A DNA stretch of 64,000 bases, taken from Hoeflea marina. GTDB taxonomy: Bacteria; Pseudomonadota; Alphaproteobacteria; Rhizobiales; Rhizobiaceae. The DNA lies in the NCBI RefSeq assembly GCF_003182275.1, contig NZ_QGTR01000004.1:425811-489810 (forward strand), written 5' to 3'. The notes beneath the pieces were generated by a model. That model was given only the letters and a program-made list of their open reading frames with translations. It was not told where the DNA came from and did not search any database. A program made the position numbers and the translations under genes. Within the stretch, counting starts at the first letter, position 1. Each line of letters opens with the position of its first letter. Shown piece by piece: positions 1 through 8,529 of the stretch.

Positions 1-187
1 CAGCGCGCTGGCGGACCGCTATGCCGCCTATACCGCCGTCGGCCTGGTGGCCGCCGCCCGCCAGCGCGGGCTGGCGGCGCTCTGCACGGAACTGCGCGGC
101 ATCGAGGCCGAGGATGCCGATGGCCATCAATTTCCGCGGTTCAAGCAGAGCGACGACGCGACAGCGATCCTGTTTTCGGTGAGCTGA
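1..187 (+). CDS. C-terminal fragment of an unrecognised protein
   Basis: Only the last 61 codons are in the window; the reading frame starts at base 2 and ends at the TGA at 185-187. The fragment is alanine- and arginine-rich (LVAAARQRGLAAL) and ends in ILFSVS. I see no motif that names a family. It converges on the methyltransferase that follows, with repeat copy A between them. Confidence 0.5.
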   Translation, partial: SALADRYAAYTAVGLVAAARQRGLAALCTELRGIEAEDADGHQFPRFKQSDDATAILFSVS

Positions 188-238
188 CGCCGCCCGGCGC
201 GGCAGCGGGTGCCGCCGCACGGATGGTCAGGCGGCCTG

Positions 239-340
239 GGAGCGCTTCCGCTTTTCATTGAATCGCAGACGCGGTCCAAGTTTTTGATTTGTCGCATTGT
301 CCTACGACGAAGTGAAATTCACTTCGTCTGGAAATGCTCT
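239..340 (+). repeat. Dispersed palindromic element, copy A
   Basis: First of three copies of a roughly 102-bp element (others at 44949-45048 and 53514-53615). It starts GGAGCGCTTC, contains CATTGAATCGCAGACGC, and carries a 23-bp palindrome at 306-328 made of arms GACGAAGTGAA and TTCACTTCGTC around one base. It lies between two converging genes, and the stop codon of the minus-strand methyltransferase falls inside it. A role as a bidirectional terminator or REP-like element is inferred. Confidence 0.85.
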
Positions 341-1003
341 GGTGGCCAGCCAGATCATGTGGCGGGCGCCGCCGCGCTTGCCGTTGGCGCGCGTCGGCAC
401 TTCCTCGACCGCAAATCCCGCCTGCCTGAGCCGGCGGCTGAAGGCCGCGTCGGGGGCCGAGGACCAGACCGAGAAGATGCCGCCGGGCGCAAGCGCCCGA
501 TGCGCCGCGCGGAGCCCCGCGGCCGAATACAACGCGTCGTTGCCCTTGCGGGTCAGCCCGTCCGGTCCGTTGTCGACATCGAGCAGGATGGCGTCCCAGG
601 CGCCGTCGCCGCCCCGGATCAGTTCGCCGACATCGCCCAGATGCACATGCACCCGCGGGTCTTCGAGACAGCCGGCGAAAACCTCGCTCATCGGTCCGCG
701 AGCCCAGGCGACCACCGAAGGCACCAGTTCCGCCACGGTGAGCTCCGCCCCGGCCCCGAGGCCGGCAAGCGCCGCGCGCAGCGTGAACCCCATGCCGAGT
801 CCGCCAACCAGCATCCGCGCCCGCGGCCGTGTTCCGAGCCGTCCACAGGAGAGGTCGGCAAGCGCCTCCTCCGAGCCGCTGAGCCGGCTGTTCATCAATT
901 CGTTGGAGCCCAGCATGATGGAGAATTCCGAGCCGCGGCTCATCAGCCGCAGTTCCTGTCCGTCGTCGAGTTGCACGGCGTCGAGCCTGATCCAGGGTAT
1001 CAT
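302..1003 (-). CDS. Spermidine synthase-like methyltransferase
   Basis: 233 residues. The glycine-rich motif LVGGLGMGFTLRAAL (about 65-79), the acidic VAELVPSVVAWA that follows and DAILLDVDNGPDG (about 137-149) match the class I Rossmann fold of spermidine synthase-type proteins. Such stand-alone proteins lack a proven polyamine substrate, so it is best called spermidine synthase-like. The last residues, DEVNFTSS, are encoded by repeat copy A, so the natural C-terminus has probably been extended by that element. Confidence 0.8.
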   Translation of the reverse strand: MIPWIRLDAVQLDDGQELRLMSRGSEFSIMLGSNELMNSRLSGSEEALADLSCGRLGTRPRARMLVGGLGMGFTLRAALAGLGAGAELTVAELVPSVVAWARGPMSEVFAGCLEDPRVHVHLGDVGELIRGGDGAWDAILLDVDNGPDGLTRKGNDALYSAAGLRAAHRALAPGGIFSVWSSAPDAAFSRRLRQAGFAVEEVPTRANGKRGGARHMIWLATRAFPDEVNFTSS

Positions 1004-1037
1004 CGCAATGTCCGTCGCATCGGTTGCATCGGCGCCA

Positions 1038-1367
1038 CTATAGCACGCCTCGCCCGCGCCGCATCAACCGGCGCAGGCCCAGGAGAATGCCTAGATTGAC
1101 CGCCATCCCCAGCACGAGCATGGCGAAGGCCGCCAATTCCGGCACAGCGGCGGGACCGAAATCGATGAGAAGGAACCAGGGCATGGCAAGCAGCATTGCG
1201 AAGATCGACGCAAACGGGTCGGGCTCGAGGCCGAAAAGTCCATTCACCCCGACGACGGCCAGGGCAAGCGATGCCAGCGCTGCCAGTGCATAGCCGGCGG
1301 TGATGACGCTCAGCGCCCTGCCCAGGAACCGCCGCGCCCCGCCGCGGCTCCGGTCACGGATAGGCAT
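1038..1367 (-). CDS. Small membrane protein, function unknown
   Basis: About 109 residues from the ATG at 1367 (MPIRDRSRGG...). An upstream in-frame start at 1409 would put more of it inside the preceding gene. Three hydrophobic stretches (VITAGYALAALASLALAVVG, ASIFAMLLAMPWFLLIDFG and PELAAFAMLVLGMAVNLGIL) predict an integral membrane protein with an arginine-rich C-terminus. It overlaps the end of the secreted-protein gene upstream by about 14 bases, so the two are probably co-transcribed. Family not recognised. Confidence 0.55.
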   Translation of the reverse strand: MPIRDRSRGGARRFLGRALSVITAGYALAALASLALAVVGVNGLFGLEPDPFASIFAMLLAMPWFLLIDFGPAAVPELAAFAMLVLGMAVNLGILLGLRRLMRRGRGVL

Positions 1368-1785
1368 AGGTGTAGGAGGCGCACATGGCGTCGTCGCCGT
1401 CCGGCACATCCTGGGTGTCGAACACCGCCACGATGGTCAGGCTGGCATCCGACGCGTCTCCCCAGGCCGCCACATAGGTGACATCGCCCTGGCCGCAGAG
1501 CCTGTTGCCCTGGTTGAGCTCCGGATCGGACGGTGTCCGGACGCTGTAGACCGAGGCGCCGACCTGCTCGCCGCCGACCATGAAGGTGTCGCCGACCAGT
1601 TCATCGAAAACGAGCGACTCGCCGTTTTCAAACACGATCCCGAAATCATCCAGCTCGATGTCGCCGGTGATCGCCATCGCGGTCGAGGAGACGGCGACAA
1701 GACTGTCGGCGAAGGCCGGCGAGGCGAGTCCGACGGCAGTGCCGGCAAGCAAGAGGGCCAGGCTGGCTCGACAAAGGAGGATCAT
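1354..1785 (-). CDS. Secreted hypothetical protein
   Basis: 143 residues with a clear Sec signal peptide: hydrophobic LALLLAGTAVGLA and a probable cut after SPAFA near residue 26. The mature part is acidic and rich in Asp, Val and Thr, with two cysteines (RLCGQGD and AMCASY) that could form a disulfide in the periplasm. No known domain is recognised. It is the first gene of a two-gene minus-strand unit with the small membrane protein. Confidence 0.6.
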   Translation of the reverse strand: MILLCRASLALLLAGTAVGLASPAFADSLVAVSSTAMAITGDIELDDFGIVFENGESLVFDELVGDTFMVGGEQVGASVYSVRTPSDPELNQGNRLCGQGDVTYVAAWGDASDASLTIVAVFDTQDVPDGDDAMCASYTYAYP

Positions 1786-2003
1786 CTTGCGCGCTTTCAG
1801 TGGAAGGACCCGGTCGGGATGGGCGAGACCGGCAACTTACGGCCCGCGCCGGACGCGCGCAACGCCTGGCGCCGACTTTCCCCATTGACCTGTGCCGCGG
1901 CAGCCGAAGCTGTCGCCGCGAAATCGCTCGCCAAGACCGGATTCGGCGCTATCATCGGCAGCGCCGATGGCGCATGGCCAGGTGGACCAGGGCGGAGGAC
2001 CGG

Positions 2004-2450
2004 ATGGGCTTGCGACTTTTCAAGACGGCGCTCGTCGCCCTGGCGGTGCTCGTCGGCGCCTATGCCGCCGCCCTCGGCATCGGCTTGCTGGTCTTCGACC
2101 TCCTCGACGTCTCCGACCGCGAGGGCGCGAACGCCATGGGGCTGGCCTTCGTCATCTGCCCGGCCGTGGCCCTGGTCGCGGCGCTGGCCGCCTCGATCGG
2201 GTATTTCGTTGCCTCCGGCCGCAGCCCGGCGACGGTCGCCGCGCCTCGCCGGCCGGCCGGCCCCTGGCTGATGGCAGGAACCGCCGCCATTGGCGGCTTC
2301 CTCGGCGGCTGGCTGCTGCAATGGATGCTCTGGGGCCGTTCCTACGAGACCTATCTGGCCGCCTTTGCCGTCTCGATGGCACCATGGATCGGCGCCATCG
2401 GCCTGTCCGGGCTCACCCTGTCGCTGGCCCGCCCGCGCGACAGGGCCTGA
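2004..2450 (+). CDS. Membrane protein, function unknown
   Basis: 148 residues from ATG 2004, which is preceded by the good ribosome site GGCGGAGGA. Four hydrophobic segments are visible: ALVALAVLVGAYAAALGIGLLV, MGLAFVICPAVALVAALAAS, WLMAGTAAIGGFLGGWLLQW and SMAPWIGAIGLSGLTLSL. The protein is small and alanine/glycine-rich, with no catalytic motif. The secreted-protein gene 37 bases downstream may be in the same transcript. Confidence 0.6.
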   Translation: MGLRLFKTALVALAVLVGAYAAALGIGLLVFDLLDVSDREGANAMGLAFVICPAVALVAALAASIGYFVASGRSPATVAAPRRPAGPWLMAGTAAIGGFLGGWLLQWMLWGRSYETYLAAFAVSMAPWIGAIGLSGLTLSLARPRDRA

Positions 2451-2487
2451 CGGCTGCTCCCTCACCTGATCCCGCAAGGAGACTTCG

Positions 2488-3723
2488 ATGCGCCTGATGC
2501 CTGCCCGGGCCGCCCTCTCCGCTCTCGCTGCCCTCGGCGCCTTCCCGGCAATGCCGGCAGCGGCCGACGCGGTCAGCTACAGCGGCCATATCGGCTCCTT
2601 GCCGGTGATCGTCGAACTCACCACCTCTGGCGGTATCACCCCGCAGGTCGGCCGCTATGCCTATCGGTCGAAGGGTGTCGACATTCCCCTGCACCTCTCC
2701 GTCCATGCAGGCGGCCTGCGGATCATGGAGGAGAGCGCCTGCACCGAGGCCCTGTGCCGCACCGCGGGCGGCGACCTTGTCACCGAGGCCCCGATTGGCG
2801 CCGAATGGACGCTGCCCGGCGCCGTCGGCGACAAGCGGCTTCGCGGCACGTGGCGCGCCCTGCCGAACGGCAGGACGCTGCAGATCGACCTCCAGCTGCG
2901 GGCACGCCGTGCGGAAGGCGACGGCAGCCGCGATCCGTTCGAGGCGCTGACGGGATCTGCGCCCGATCCGGCCGCCGATGACACCGCCGATCCGGTTGTG
3001 AGCACTGCCGAACGGCCCTACGACTTCCTCAGGATGGAGATCGCCTTCGACCGCGGACCGGAACTGCCGTTCGGCGATGGGGTCATCCGGATGGACACGG
3101 ACCCTCGCAACGGCCTCGACTATCCGGTGATCGTCAGCCTCGCCGGCGCCGACCCGGCGCCGCTCAATGCCTATCTGGCGCAACAGCGGCTGCAGGCCGA
3201 AGCGCCCGCCTTCGCCTGCGCTGCCACCGCCTATCTCGGCTTCGGCTGGTCCGGATCGCCCAGTGACGGCAGCGACGGCTTCGACGGCAACTGGAGCGTC
3301 CGGCCGGAGCATCTCACCTCCCGGTTGATGGGCTTTGCCGAATCCGGCAGCTATTTCTGCGCCGGCGCCTATCCCGACAACTTCACGCGTGACCATCTGG
3401 TCGATGCCGTGACCGGCAGGCCGATCGACGCGGATCGCTTGCTGGCCGGTTGGAACGGCGACGCTGCCGGGCCGGACCTCTCCGCCTATGTCAATGCCCG
3501 CCGCGACCGCTCGGACAGCCAGCGCGAAGCCGATTGCGGTCTGGACGACCTCGTGCGGACCCATCTCGGCGTCTATTTCCGCCAGCACAGCCTGGTGTTC
3601 ACGCTCAAGGACCTGCCCCACGCCATTTTCGCCTGCACCGACGACCTGCTGGAAATACCGCTGTCGCAGGCGCGGCCCCTGCTGACCGACGCCGGCGCGG
3701 CCTATTTCGCCGCGTTCGATTGA
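2488..3723 (+). CDS. Secreted protein with DUF3298-like C-terminus
   Basis: 411 residues, started by ATG 2488 behind GCAAGGAGAC. It has a signal peptide (AALSALAALGAFPAMPAAADA), so it should be periplasmic or secreted. The C-terminal part, with LVDAVTGRPID, YFRQHSLVFTLKDLPHAIFAC and IPLSQARPLLT, resembles the DUF3298 (RsiV-like) pattern in which a short extracellular domain ends in a calcium-independent binding fold; this is a weak pattern match. Several cysteines suggest disulfides. Function unknown. Confidence 0.6.
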   Translation: MRLMPARAALSALAALGAFPAMPAAADAVSYSGHIGSLPVIVELTTSGGITPQVGRYAYRSKGVDIPLHLSVHAGGLRIMEESACTEALCRTAGGDLVTEAPIGAEWTLPGAVGDKRLRGTWRALPNGRTLQIDLQLRARRAEGDGSRDPFEALTGSAPDPAADDTADPVVSTAERPYDFLRMEIAFDRGPELPFGDGVIRMDTDPRNGLDYPVIVSLAGADPAPLNAYLAQQRLQAEAPAFACAATAYLGFGWSGSPSDGSDGFDGNWSVRPEHLTSRLMGFAESGSYFCAGAYPDNFTRDHLVDAVTGRPIDADRLLAGWNGDAAGPDLSAYVNARRDRSDSQREADCGLDDLVRTHLGVYFRQHSLVFTLKDLPHAIFACTDDLLEIPLSQARPLLTDAGAAYFAAFD

Positions 3724-3947
3724 GGCCGGGCCAGTTGCCGGTCGAGGGGACCCCGACGGGAGCGACACCGACCTCGTGCACCATGTTCCGCCATGTGGCG
3801 TCCCGAACGGCGCCGCCTCCGGCTGAGTAAGTGAGACGACCTCGCAATCGGTGGGCACCGGCGCATCGCCAGCACCCGCCGCTCCACGAACCCTGCCTCG
3901 CTCTGCGCTAGAACCGACGCGATGGAAGGCGACTTCTTGCACCCGGC

Positions 3948-5435
3948 ATGGTCGATCTTCTTAAGGATGATCGTGGCATGCCTTGCTCGGGATGGATGCA
4001 GGCCCGCCTTGAAGTGGCGGCCGTGACTTGTGAGATGAATTTGGCGGAACCCCTATCGGCCCCATCGACGGCATCCCCTGCAGACAGGCAGTCGCTCCGA
4101 CTGATCTTCGCCTATGAAACCGCCGCGATCCTGATCCTGGCAGTCAGCCTGTTCTGGACGGCGTTCTTCGCCTCGAGGCAGCAGTGGCCGATTGCCGCCG
4201 CCGACCTGCTGCTCGCCGGCCTTGCGGCGGCGAGTTGGGCGATGATCAGGGCGGGCAGTTTGAATTCCGCCTTGATCGTCTCGGAAGTCACCCTGATGAT
4301 CTTCACGGTCTGCTACGCCCTGATGTTCGATGAACCGAGCGCGGATATTCCCAGGATCACCCATCTGTATCTGCTGGTGATCGCGATGCTGGGCTACATC
4401 AACCATCTCAGGCGCAGGTCGGCCTTCCAGCTGTTGGTCACGGCGGCGTGTCTTGTCGGATTCATCGTGCTGTCGAGTACCACCTATGCCTTTCCCTTCG
4501 CCCGGACCATCCCGGACGACATCCGCGCCGGCGGCATCTGGGTCAACTCCATCCTGGCGACGGCAATGCTGTGCGGCGGCATCTATGCCATCCAGAAGGA
4601 GTTCACCCGGCCGAAAGGCTTGATGCTGGACCTCAGCAACGCGGTTCGCAACCGCGAACTGCGCCTGCATTTCCAGCCGCAAGTTGACCGCACCGGGCAG
4701 ATCATCGGTGCAGAGGCGCTGATGCGATGGCAGCATCCCGATCGTGGTCTGATCCCACCGAACGATTTCATTCCAGCCGCCGAAGCGGCAGGCCTGATGC
4801 CGCTGCTCGGCGGCTGGGCGCTCGCCGAGGCCTGCCGCACCCTCTCGCAATGGCAGGACGATCCGGCGCTCGCCCGGCTGACCCTAGCCGTCAATGTCAG
4901 CGCCAGCCAGTTTCAACTCGAGGATTTCGAGCGCACCGTTCTCGGCACCGTCAGACGCCATCGCATCGATCCGGCGAGGCTCAAGCTGGAGCTGACCGAA
5001 AGCGTCATTGTCCACGCCCTGGCGCCCACCGTCGCCAAAATGAACGCCTTGCGCGCCATCGGCATCACCTTCGCGCTCGATGATTTCGGCACCGGCTATT
5101 CGTCACTGAGCTATCTCAGGCGCCTGCCGGTCGACCAGCTCAAGATCGACCGCAGCTTCGTGCAGGAATCGCTCGAGAGCGATCGCGGCGGAGCCCTGGT
5201 CAGGAGCATCGTGCATCTCGGCATCGACCTCGGCTTTGTCGTGCTCGCCGAGGGCATCGAGACTTCGGCCCAGCACGCCTTCCTGCTCGAATGCGGCTGT
5301 CATGAATTCCAGGGCTACCATTTCGGTCGGCCGGTTGACGCGGCTGCCTTCGCCGACCACGTCCGGCAGGCGGCAGCAGGCGGATCGCCCGCATTGCTAC
5401 CGGCGGCAAACGACCGCACCCGGCGCTCGGCGTAG
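3948..5435 (+). CDS. EAL-domain c-di-GMP phosphodiesterase with membrane N-terminus
   Basis: Up to 495 residues. Residues about 50-220 contain six hydrophobic helices, followed by a full EAL domain. The catalytic signature EALMRW begins at residue 256, with NVSASQF, ELTES, DDFGTGYSSL, KIDRSFV, LAEGIET and QGYHFGRP in order. All metal- and substrate-binding motifs are intact, so hydrolysis of c-di-GMP to pGpG at the inner membrane is expected. There is no GGDEF domain. The start is uncertain: ATG 3948 and ATG 4035 (MNLAEPLS) both lack a strong ribosome site. Confidence 0.85.
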   Translation: MVDLLKDDRGMPCSGWMQARLEVAAVTCEMNLAEPLSAPSTASPADRQSLRLIFAYETAAILILAVSLFWTAFFASRQQWPIAAADLLLAGLAAASWAMIRAGSLNSALIVSEVTLMIFTVCYALMFDEPSADIPRITHLYLLVIAMLGYINHLRRRSAFQLLVTAACLVGFIVLSSTTYAFPFARTIPDDIRAGGIWVNSILATAMLCGGIYAIQKEFTRPKGLMLDLSNAVRNRELRLHFQPQVDRTGQIIGAEALMRWQHPDRGLIPPNDFIPAAEAAGLMPLLGGWALAEACRTLSQWQDDPALARLTLAVNVSASQFQLEDFERTVLGTVRRHRIDPARLKLELTESVIVHALAPTVAKMNALRAIGITFALDDFGTGYSSLSYLRRLPVDQLKIDRSFVQESLESDRGGALVRSIVHLGIDLGFVVLAEGIETSAQHAFLLECGCHEFQGYHFGRPVDAAAFADHVRQAAAGGSPALLPAANDRTRRSA

Positions 5436-5584
5436 GGCGCGCCCGGCGACGTGACTGCAGCTATCGCAGGCAGGCGACCGGCCATCCGCGCAACGCCCCG
5501 TAATTCCGTGCAACCAAGCGAAGCAGCCACAGCCGGCGACAGCCCATTGCCTGTTGGAAGCCTCCGACCGGATCCGGCGCGGGC

Positions 5585-5953
5585 TTACCCGGCACGCCCG
5601 TCGAAGGCGCGCCGCGCGTCCTCGACGCTCGGCATCTGCTCGACCGTCCAGGCATAGAGCGCCTTGAAAGGCGGCTGCAGCGTGCGGCCGAGCGGGGTGA
5701 TCTCGTACTCGACCCCCACCGGTGACGTCGGCAGCACCCGCCGCTCGACGAGCCCGTTGCGCTCGAGCCGTCTGAGGCATTCGGTGAGCGCCTTCTGTGT
5801 GATGCCCTCGAGATGCCGCTTGATGGCGTTGAACCGCATCGGTCCGGCATCAAGCACCGTCAGCACCATCATCGACCATTTGTCGGCGATCTGGTCGAAC
5901 AGCACCCTGCTCGGACAGCTGGCGAAGAAGCTCTGGCAGGTGGTTTCGCCCAT
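5585..5953 (-). CDS. HxlR-family transcriptional regulator
   Basis: About 122 residues from MGETTCQSFF; the frame extends upstream but the added residues do not look like the family. The winged-helix HxlR pattern is clear: CPSRVLFDQIADKWSMMVL, MRFNAIKRHLEGITQKALTECLRRLERNGLV, then YEITPLGRTL. The conserved N-terminal cysteine (CP at about residues 12-13) is the usual electrophile or redox sensor in this family. It is divergent from the flavin oxidoreductase at 6034, and palindromes lie between them, so it probably controls both genes. Confidence 0.85.
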   Translation of the reverse strand: MGETTCQSFFASCPSRVLFDQIADKWSMMVLTVLDAGPMRFNAIKRHLEGITQKALTECLRRLERNGLVERRVLPTSPVGVEYEITPLGRTLQPPFKALYAWTVEQMPSVEDARRAFDGRAG

Positions 5954-5966
5954 GGTGGTTTCCTTC

Positions 5967-6021
5967 GGTATACCTGGTTGATCCAAAGTGCGTTCTTGAT
6001 CCTTGGTATAAACTATATACC
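5967..6021. promoter_or_regulatory. Candidate HxlR operators (GGTATA dyads)
   Basis: The intergenic region holds the perfect palindrome GGTATACC at 5967-5974 and a second dyad at 6005-6021 with arms GGTATA and TATACC five bases apart. Both are AT-rich islands in GC-rich DNA between the divergent HxlR and oxidoreductase genes. Binding by the adjacent HxlR protein is inferred from position and symmetry only. Confidence 0.5.
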
Positions 6022-6033
6022 TCAAGGCTCCCG

Positions 6034-7176
6034 ATGAAAAGGACGCAAGATTTCATGCCAACCTCCCCGAATGCAGACAGCCTGTTCCGCCCCTTCCAGC
6101 TCAAGTCCCTCACCCTCAGGAACCGCATCGTCATGGCGCCGATGACCCGGACCTTCGCGCCGGGCGGCATCCCCGGACAGAACATCGCCGACTATTACCG
6201 CCGCCGCGCCGAGGCCGATGTCGGCCTGATTCTGTCCGAAGGCACCGTCATCGACCGGCCGTCCTCGCGCAACGAGGCGGGCATTCCGTTCTTTCACGGC
6301 GACGAAGCGCTCGCCGGCTGGAAGAATGTCATCGACACCGTGCACGCCGCCGGCGGCAGGATGGGCCCGCAGATCTGGCACACCGGCGCCACCCGCGGCC
6401 AGAGCGGCTGGACGCCGCCCGTCCCGGTCGAGAGCCCCTCCGGCCTCAACGGCCCGGGCGACCCGAACGGGGTGGCGATGAGCGAGGAAGACATCGCCGA
6501 CACGGTGTCCGCCTTTGCCAGCGCGGCCTCGGACGCGCGCAGATTGGGCTTTGACGTGGTCGAACTGCACGGCGCCCACGGCTACCTGATCGACCAGTTC
6601 TTCTGGGCCGGTTCCAACGCGCGCAGCGACCGCTACGGCGGCGAGACGCTGAAGCAGCGCTCGCGCTTCGCAGCCGAGGTGGTTGCCGCCGTGCGCACCG
6701 CGATCGGTCCCGAAATGCCGCTCATTCTCAGGGTGAGCCAGTGGAAGCAGCAGGACTTCAAGGCCCGCCTTGCCACCACGCCCGACGAGATGACCGACTG
6801 GCTGGTGCCGCTCAAGGAAGCAGGCGTCGACATCTTCCATTGCTCGCAGCGCCGCTTCTGGGAACCGGAATTCCCGGAAATCGACGGCGAGCAAGGCCTC
6901 AACTTCGCCGGCTGGGCCAAGAAGCTCACGGGTGCCGCCACCATTTCGGTCGGCTCCGTCGGCCTGTCGGGCGAATTCCTGGCGGCCTTCGGCGGCGAGA
7001 AATCCTCGCCAGTCGGCCTCGACGGCCTCGTCCGCCGCATGGAGGCCGAGGAGTTCGACCTCATCGCCGTCGGCCGCGCCATCCTCGGCGACCCGCAATG
7101 GGTGACCAAGATCAGGACCGGCGACACCGAGGACCTCAAGAACTTCGACCCCGCGTCGCTGGCCGAACTGGTCTGA
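6034..7176 (+). CDS. NADH:flavin oxidoreductase (old yellow enzyme family)
   Basis: 380 residues; the start may instead be MPTSPN 21 bases in. This is a single-domain OYE TIM barrel: NRIVMAPMTR near the N-terminus, the substrate/FMN segment ELHGAHGYLIDQFFW, NARSDRYGG, and AVGRAILGDPQW near the end. These FMN enzymes reduce electrophilic alkenes, nitro compounds or similar with NAD(P)H. The length is normal for the xenobiotic-reductase type without the extra FAD and FeS domains. The divergent HxlR regulator suggests induction by an electrophile. Confidence 0.9.
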   Translation: MKRTQDFMPTSPNADSLFRPFQLKSLTLRNRIVMAPMTRTFAPGGIPGQNIADYYRRRAEADVGLILSEGTVIDRPSSRNEAGIPFFHGDEALAGWKNVIDTVHAAGGRMGPQIWHTGATRGQSGWTPPVPVESPSGLNGPGDPNGVAMSEEDIADTVSAFASAASDARRLGFDVVELHGAHGYLIDQFFWAGSNARSDRYGGETLKQRSRFAAEVVAAVRTAIGPEMPLILRVSQWKQQDFKARLATTPDEMTDWLVPLKEAGVDIFHCSQRRFWEPEFPEIDGEQGLNFAGWAKKLTGAATISVGSVGLSGEFLAAFGGEKSSPVGLDGLVRRMEAEEFDLIAVGRAILGDPQWVTKIRTGDTEDLKNFDPASLAELV

Positions 7177-7314
7177 GGCCACACGGGCTGAAATCACCAT
7201 GACAATGGACCGCCGCCGGGAGGAGCTTCCGGCGGCGGTTTTGCGTGGGGCGTTCCAATGCCGATGATGTCGGCCTTGCTCGCTCAGGGCAGGCCCAGAA
7301 TGGGCCGAGCGAAC

Positions 7315-7740
7315 CTACCGTGTGTCGAACGCTGCCCGGGCAAGTTTGACATCGGCTGAATTGCCGGCGACCCAGTCGACCAGACCCTGAAGAGCCGGCA
7401 GCAGGCTTTGCCCCATCGGCGTCAGCTCATATTCCACCCGTGGCGGCACTTCGGCGAACACCTCCCGGATGACGAGTCCGTCGCGCTCCAGATTGCGCAG
7501 GGTCAGTGCCAGCATGCGTTGCGATATGGTGGGGATCGACCGGTTCAGCTCCGAGAACCTGGCCCGCTCGCCTGGAAGCATCGAGAGCGCCAGCATTGTG
7601 AAGATGCTCCACTTGTCTCCCACCTTCGTCAACAGTTCACGGAACGCGACCGGATCTTCGTTGCGGCAAAGCAGCCCCGGCTCAAGCTGCGTTTTCCCGG
7701 CGCTCTTTCCCATGCTTACATCCCTGTTGGTTCCCGACAT
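7315..7740 (-). CDS. HxlR-family transcriptional regulator
   Basis: 141 residues, or 132 from MGKSAGKT. The winged-helix HxlR pattern is present: LLCRNEDPVAFRELLTKVGDKWSIFTMLAL, RFSELNRSIPTISQRMLALTLRNLERDGLV and VEYELTPMGQSL. It is divergent from the VOC-family gene at 7894, with 153 bases between, which suggests it controls that gene. It is the second of three HxlR genes in the window. Confidence 0.85.
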   Translation of the reverse strand: MSGTNRDVSMGKSAGKTQLEPGLLCRNEDPVAFRELLTKVGDKWSIFTMLALSMLPGERARFSELNRSIPTISQRMLALTLRNLERDGLVIREVFAEVPPRVEYELTPMGQSLLPALQGLVDWVAGNSADVKLARAAFDTR

Positions 7741-7893
7741 TGACGTGCGTTCTTGTGGCGAATCCGCTGACGACGTAGAAGCAGCTTACGAAACGTTAGC
7801 GCCTTGGGACAGGGAAAAAAGCGCCCGCCGCAGTCGCCGCTTTAGCCGCGATCAGGCGTTTCGCACGCGACCCGTAGAGATAGGAAATGACAA

Positions 7894-8271
7894 ATGCTCG
7901 ACCACATCATCCTGACTGTCAGTGACATCAAGGCCTCGCTTGCCTTCTACGAAGCAGCTCTCAAGCCGCTCGGCATCAAGTTCTTCATGCCTTTCAAAGG
8001 CGAAAACGGCCATCCCGACCTGTGGGGGTTTGGCGATGGGCAAAGCGCGATCTTCTGGCTCAAACAGGGGAAGCCAAATCCAGAGGCCATTCATTGGGGT
8101 TTCAAGGCGGAAAGCAACGCTCTGGTCGACAGCTTTTATGAAGCTGCCATCGCGGCCGGGGCGACAGACAACATCTCGCCGCGTGCGCGGCTCGAATACT
8201 ATCCCGGCTATTATGCCGCCGACGTCATCGACCCGGATGGCTATTCGTTTGAGGTCGTCCACAAGAGCTGA
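7894..8271 (+). CDS. VOC-family (glyoxalase/bleomycin-resistance fold) protein
   Basis: 125 residues. MLDHIILTVSDIKASLAFYEAALKPLG at the start and DVIDPDGYSFEVVHKS at the end are the classic ends of a single VOC module. Candidate metal ligands are His4 and the Glu of FEVV. Members act as lyases, dioxygenases or binding proteins and usually dimerise; the substrate cannot be told from sequence. Divergent from an HxlR regulator. Confidence 0.85.
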   Translation: MLDHIILTVSDIKASLAFYEAALKPLGIKFFMPFKGENGHPDLWGFGDGQSAIFWLKQGKPNPEAIHWGFKAESNALVDSFYEAAIAAGATDNISPRARLEYYPGYYAADVIDPDGYSFEVVHKS

Positions 8272-8529
8272 TGGGGCGCGGTGCGGAGGTCCTGGCAGCA
8301 GAGCGCTACCTCGCCAAAGCGCTCCTTGCGACTGAAGCCGCCCGATCTGCGTCGAAAACTGGTGGCGGCAGCCTGGAACTGGTGGAACCGGATCGCCGCG
8401 GGATGCTTCCGGCGGCGGTTTCGCGCCTGGCCGGTTCAATTGTCTGCCCTCAAGCAGGATCAATCGCCGGAACCGCGATGAACATCTGCCCGTTTCACAA
8501 TTCGGCAACGTTGTATGAGGGAGCATTCA

